Source: Allobosea sp. Root381
Lineage (GTDB): Bacteria > Pseudomonadota > Alphaproteobacteria > Rhizobiales > Beijerinckiaceae
Assembly: GCF_001429395.1 (NCBI RefSeq)
Contig: NZ_LMJT01000044.1
Coordinates: 62,001 to 126,000, forward strand
Length of the DNA stretch: 64,000 bases
Direction of reading: 5' to 3'
The notes beneath the pieces were generated by a model, which searched no databases, was not told the DNA's origin, and was given only the letters and a program-made list of their open reading frames with translations. Within the stretch, counting starts at the first letter, position 1. Each line of letters begins with the position of its first letter. The translations under genes were made by a program, and so were the position numbers. This document shows, piece by piece, positions 62,721-64,000 of this stretch.

Positions 62721-62990
62721 TCAATGCCGTGTGCCGGTGCTGAAGGCACCGACGCGCAGCTTGTCCGGCAGTGCTTCGGCGAAGACGGCGGTTGCCTCCT
62801 CGCCATAGGTCTCGACCAGCGTCCTGAAGGCGGCGAAGAGCGCGGCATGGGCCAGCGCATCGCTGTCGAGCCCGTCCTGCTGCGCCTCGACGAAAGCGTC
62901 CTCGACATAGCCATAGGCCACGCGGCGCGCGTCATGGCTCTCCTCTGCGAGGTTCAGGTCAAGCGTCAGGTCGTCGGGGCTGATGGACAT
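62721..62990 (-). CDS. Small acidic hypothetical protein
   Basis: 89 residues from ATG 62990 (MSISPDDLTLDLNLAEESHD); the frame remains open upstream to 63095. No family recognised. The product is acidic and helix-prone (DALAHAALFAAFRTLVETYG), without a signal or membrane segment. Coding is supported by the amphipathic composition rather than by homology. It is isolated, with 202 bp to the TIGR02301-family gene upstream, and weak ribosome-site sequence; treat as probable. Confidence 0.55.
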   Translation of the reverse strand: MSISPDDLTLDLNLAEESHDARRVAYGYVEDAFVEAQQDGLDSDALAHAALFAAFRTLVETYGEEATAVFAEALPDKLRVGAFSTGTRH

Positions 62991-63192
62991 GAAGGCGAGG
63001 ACTCTGCGGCTTTGCTTGCTGGACTTGGTGTCGCGAATTCTGTTGCCTGCAACGAATCGCGCCAGTTTCGGCCCGCTTCGCAACGCCTGAAACATAGGCC
63101 GTGCCAGAGCGGCACGCTACCACGCCCTTTAGGAAAGGTTAACGCGGTCGAACGAATCGCACAGGAAATCGCAGATCGCCGCGCCCTGTCAC

Positions 63193-63621
63193 CTATCCGC
63201 CATAGCGCCCGGCCAGCGCCCGGGAGAGGCGCTCGCCCTCCCCGGCCAGGCGCCGCGAAGCCTCCTGGCTTCCGTCGCTGCAGGAGCGATGCGTCACCGA
63301 ATAGGCGCGGAAGCCGCGGTTATAGGCGCTCGTCAGGCGCTCCCGCCGCACCGGCGTCCGGCCCTCTGCCTCAACCAGCGCGGTCATGCGATTGCGCCAG
63401 TCCTGCGCCTCCTTGCCGGCGCAGAGCGTGCGCAGATAGGCGAGCGCGCCCATGATCTCGGCGAGCTTCAGGAGTTGCGGCTCGTAGGGCGGCGCTGGCG
63501 GCTCGGGCGCGGGGGCAGGCTCCGCCGGCTTCACTGCGGCCGGCGGACGCTGCTGCGCCAGGCCGGCACCGGCTGGCAAGGCCATCAGCAGGGCCAGCAG
63601 CCACGGCGCGGCGCGCATCAT
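63193..63621 (-). CDS. TIGR02301/DUF2385 family exported protein
   Basis: 142 residues starting at ATG 63621, which overlaps the Nudix stop by four bases. A signal peptide (APWLLALLMALPAGAGLAQ) is followed by a proline/alanine-rich linker and the family core YEPQLLKLAEIMGALAYLRT with a conserved Cys (LCAG) and a second Cys (HRSCSDGS), perhaps forming a disulfide. The family is widespread in Hyphomicrobiales with no known function and is often next to a Nudix gene, as seen here. Confidence 0.82.
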   Translation of the reverse strand: MMRAAPWLLALLMALPAGAGLAQQRPPAAVKPAEPAPAPEPPAPPYEPQLLKLAEIMGALAYLRTLCAGKEAQDWRNRMTALVEAEGRTPVRRERLTSAYNRGFRAYSVTHRSCSDGSQEASRRLAGEGERLSRALAGRYGG

Positions 63622-64000
63622 CCGCCCGCTCCGGCCTCGATCAGGATGCCACGGGCGCGACGCAGCACATCCGCCAGTTCGCGCGTGGTCGCGAGCCCCC
63701 CGAGCTTCAGCGGGTCGGACCACATCACCGCTCCCGCCTCGGGCCCAGGCTTCGGCTCACCGGAAAGCCATTCGCCGACGAAGGAGGCGACGACGAAGTG
63801 ATGCGTGACCTCGCCCGCGGCATTGCGCCCGAAGATCTCGACATGGCGATTGAAGCCGATGATTCGCGCGGTGACACCGACCTCCTCGTCGAGCTCGCGA
63901 AGCGCCGCCTGCTCCAGTGTCTCGCCGGCCTCGACCTTGCCACCGGGCAGCGACCAGAGCTGGTCGGCCGGCGGCTTGGTGCGCGTCGCGAGCAACACCT
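63618..64000 (-). CDS. Nudix hydrolase, N-terminus outside window
   Basis: 127 visible residues running off the window edge. The Nudix box fits GX5EX7REUXEEXGU: GGKVEAGETLEQAALRELDE then EVG, so the pyrophosphohydrolase site is complete. The substrate (ADP-ribose, dNTP or similar) cannot be told. Its TGA overlaps the start of the TIGR02301-family gene, so the two are co-translated. Confidence 0.9.
   Translation of the reverse strand, partial: VLLATRTKPPADQLWSLPGGKVEAGETLEQAALRELDEEVGVTARIIGFNRHVEIFGRNAAGEVTHHFVVASFVGEWLSGEPKPGPEAGAVMWSDPLKLGGLATTRELADVLRRARGILIEAGAGG

Overview
The window is high-GC, gene-dense DNA of an alphaproteobacterium. It has a fixNOQP/fixGHIS-type (cco) cluster behind an FNR/FixK-type box, several ABC-transporter-centred catabolic islands, a TctC-type binding protein, a TIGR02301/DUF2385-type protein, and interspersed palindromes starting CGTCATTGCGAG or CGTCATG. 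The repeat style and gene content suggest Hyphomicrobiales (Rhizobiales), perhaps near Bosea or Bradyrhizobium; that placement is inference. I saw no rRNA, tRNA, CRISPR array, prophage or insertion sequence. It reads as ordinary chromosome rich in accessory catabolism.

Layout. 1-8650: end of a branched-chain/organic-acid (Liv) uptake operon (livM partial, livH, livK), divergent from a class III CoA-transferase and MaoC-type hydratase pair. Two LysR regulators and a Tat-exported metallo-beta-lactamase-fold hydrolase follow. 8854-12473: creatininase-family protein, gamma-glutamyltransferase and D-2-hydroxyacid dehydrogenase in one run. 12502-20567: ccoNOQP-GHIS, encoding high-affinity cbb3 oxidase and its assembly and copper-supply proteins, including small ccoQ and ccoS. 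20661-33891: UDP-glucuronate epimerase, then a sugar-acid catabolic locus (SMP-30 lactonase, RraA-like protein, TctC binding protein, GntR regulator, DapA-family enzyme, IlvD/Edd dehydratase), then FkbM methyltransferase, Asp/Glu racemase-like protein, VanZ-like protein, polyisoprenyl-phosphate sugar transferase and AGE-family epimerase, which suggest envelope polysaccharide work.

33945-44018: leftward block with a crotonase-fold protein lacking both usual catalytic glutamates, an oligopeptide-type ABC transporter with fused ATPases, two M20 peptidases and an M81 (MlrC-like) peptidase. 44263-48588: an FbpABC/AfuABC-like transporter. 48598-50887: ferredoxin-NADP reductase and an FAD-dependent amine oxidase-like protein. 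51210-58513: a second oligopeptide-type ABC operon with fused ATPases, preceded by a VOC protein and followed by peptidase T. 58523-62586: leftward operon with a sigma70-like promoter, a cobalamin riboswitch, FecBCD/BtuFCD-type transporter genes and a terminal SAM-dependent methyltransferase. 62721-64000: a small acidic hypothetical protein, a TIGR02301-family protein and a partial Nudix hydrolase.

The most notable signals are: the B12-riboswitch transport operon carrying a methyltransferase of unknown role plus a second palindromic operator-like site; a 140-bp nested palindrome at 23821-23960; two overlapping perfect palindromes in the tctC-gntR promoter region; and the crotonase with substituted catalytic residues. 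I did not find a clearly unprecedented multi-gene system.
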